DNA of 64,000 bases from Achromobacter insolitus (GTDB lineage: Bacteria; Pseudomonadota; Gammaproteobacteria; Burkholderiales; Burkholderiaceae_B), in the NCBI RefSeq assembly GCF_002209555.1, contig NZ_NJIF01000001.1, positions 1-64,000 of the forward strand, in the 5' to 3' direction. Position 1 is the stretch's first letter; every line of letters starts with the position of its first letter. The position numbers and the translations under genes are program-made. The notes under the pieces were generated by a model. It was not told where the DNA came from. It saw only the letters and a list, made by a program, of their open reading frames with translations, and ran no database searches. Shown piece after piece: positions 63,341 through 64,000 of this stretch.

Positions 63341-64000
63341 ATGAAGTCCCTCGCGCCACCGGCCAACGAGCCCGCCAAGAAAGACGTCAGCCGCAACGAA
63401 ATCGTATACAAAAACTTGCGCCGCGCCATCATCGAGCAGGCCCTGCTACCCGGCGACAAGCTGCCCGAGGACATCATCGGCGAGCGTTTCGGCGTCAGTC
63501 GAACCATCGTGCGGGGCGTGCTGACGCGCCTGTTCAGCGAAGGGCTGGTGGATTTGCGGCCGAATCGCGGTGCCGCGGTGGCCCGGCCCAGCCTGGAAGA
63601 GGCGCATGACATCTTCGAGGCGCGCCGCTGCCTGGAACGCGACGTCGCGCGCCGGCTGCTGCAGCACATCACAGAAGCCGGTTTGGCCCGGCTGGAGCAG
63701 CACGTTGCCCAGGAAGAGGAAGCCCGCAAGCGCAACAGCACCAACGAGTCCATCCGGCTGTCCGGAGAATTCCACATCCTGATGGCGGAGCTCTCGGGCA
63801 ACGCCGTGTATGCGCGCTATGTCAATGAAATCGTGTCGCGCTGCTCGCTGATCCTGGCCCTTTACGGCCGTCCGCATTCGAGCGAATGCGCGGTCAGCGA
63901 ACATATGGAGATCGTGACGGGCTTGCGCGCGCGCGACGAAAAGCACGTGCTGCACCTGCTGGAGCATCACCTGGAGTCGGTGACCGCGCGCGCCCTGCTG
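63341..64000 (+). CDS. GntR-family regulator, FCD subgroup (partial, runs off the right edge)
   Basis: The visible 220 residues start at ATG 63341 (AGGAG 12 bp upstream). Residues 17-80 form a winged helix-turn-helix (NEIVYKNLRRAIIEQALLPGDKLPED start, VSRTIVRGVLTRL recognition helix). The rest is the helical FCD ligand domain with Asp/His residues for a metal (FHILMAELSG, EHMEIVTGL). It is divergent from the racemase/ABC/amidohydrolase operon and is its likely ligand-responsive repressor. The stop lies outside the window. Confidence 0.9.
   Translation, partial: MKSLAPPANEPAKKDVSRNEIVYKNLRRAIIEQALLPGDKLPEDIIGERFGVSRTIVRGVLTRLFSEGLVDLRPNRGAAVARPSLEEAHDIFEARRCLERDVARRLLQHITEAGLARLEQHVAQEEEARKRNSTNESIRLSGEFHILMAELSGNAVYARYVNEIVSRCSLILALYGRPHSSECAVSEHMEIVTGLRARDEKHVLHLLEHHLESVTARALL
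63402..63411. promoter_or_regulatory. fourth operator-like site inside the GntR coding region
   Basis: TCGTATACAA within codons about 21-24 of the regulator gene. On the minus strand its context TTGTATACGATTT matches the 63168 site over 13 bases. It may be an internal autoregulatory operator, or coincidence dictated by coding sequence. Confidence 0.4.

Noticed and set aside
1..64000. CRISPR arrays, tRNA genes, insertion sequences and prophage genes
   Set aside because: I saw no regular repeat-spacer pattern, no cloverleaf I could fold with confidence, and no transposase or integrase.

Overview
The window looks like chromosomal DNA of a GC-rich betaproteobacterium of the Alcaligenaceae, close to Achromobacter or Bordetella. 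The reasons are the strong G/C third-position bias, a Bordetella-type lipopolysaccharide (LPS) core glycosyltransferase/deacetylase block, a Kdo kinase gene, and the abundance of TRAP and peptide-type ABC uptake operons. I saw no phage, integrase, insertion sequence or CRISPR array.

Layout. Positions 1-380 are the promoter and boxA leader of an rRNA operon that reads leftwards out of the window; RNase G (rng) is transcribed divergently from it. Positions 2200-7067 hold a uronate uptake and oxidation module (TRAP dctQMP plus udh) with a divergent LysR regulator. Next come a DUF3053 lipoprotein, a sensor diguanylate cyclase interrupted by an in-frame TGA, a Kef-type cation/proton antiporter and msbA. 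Positions 13829-26101 are largely envelope genes: a WaaF-like heptosyltransferase, an ElyC/YdcF protein, and a tightly overlapping leftward string (dnaE, three GT4 and one GT2 glycosyltransferases, two polysaccharide deacetylases), followed by lpxO.

Positions 26159-42493 are mostly housekeeping: hrpA, argA, yggX, a phospholipase C-like enzyme, phoU with a candidate Pho box, rpiA, aidB, an amidase, rmuC, a YrbL-like kinase, mpg and a YffB/ArsC-like protein. Positions 42490-46450 encode a potFGHI polyamine ABC transporter. Positions 46596-50276 form an overlapping operon (FtsX-type permease, truncated haemoglobin, Kdo kinase). Positions 50380-53270 are a second TRAP transporter, followed by about 720 bp of hairpin-rich non-coding DNA.

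The last 10 kb (53994-64000) are one catabolic unit: a hydantoin/aspartate-racemase-type gene, a complete peptide-type ABC transporter, two amidohydrolases (one lacking the usual metal-binding HxH) and a divergent GntR/FCD regulator flanked by TTGTATACAA-type operators. This is the best candidate for an undescribed pathway here. The second most interesting block is the LPS core cluster with two different deacetylases coupled to the replicative polymerase gene.
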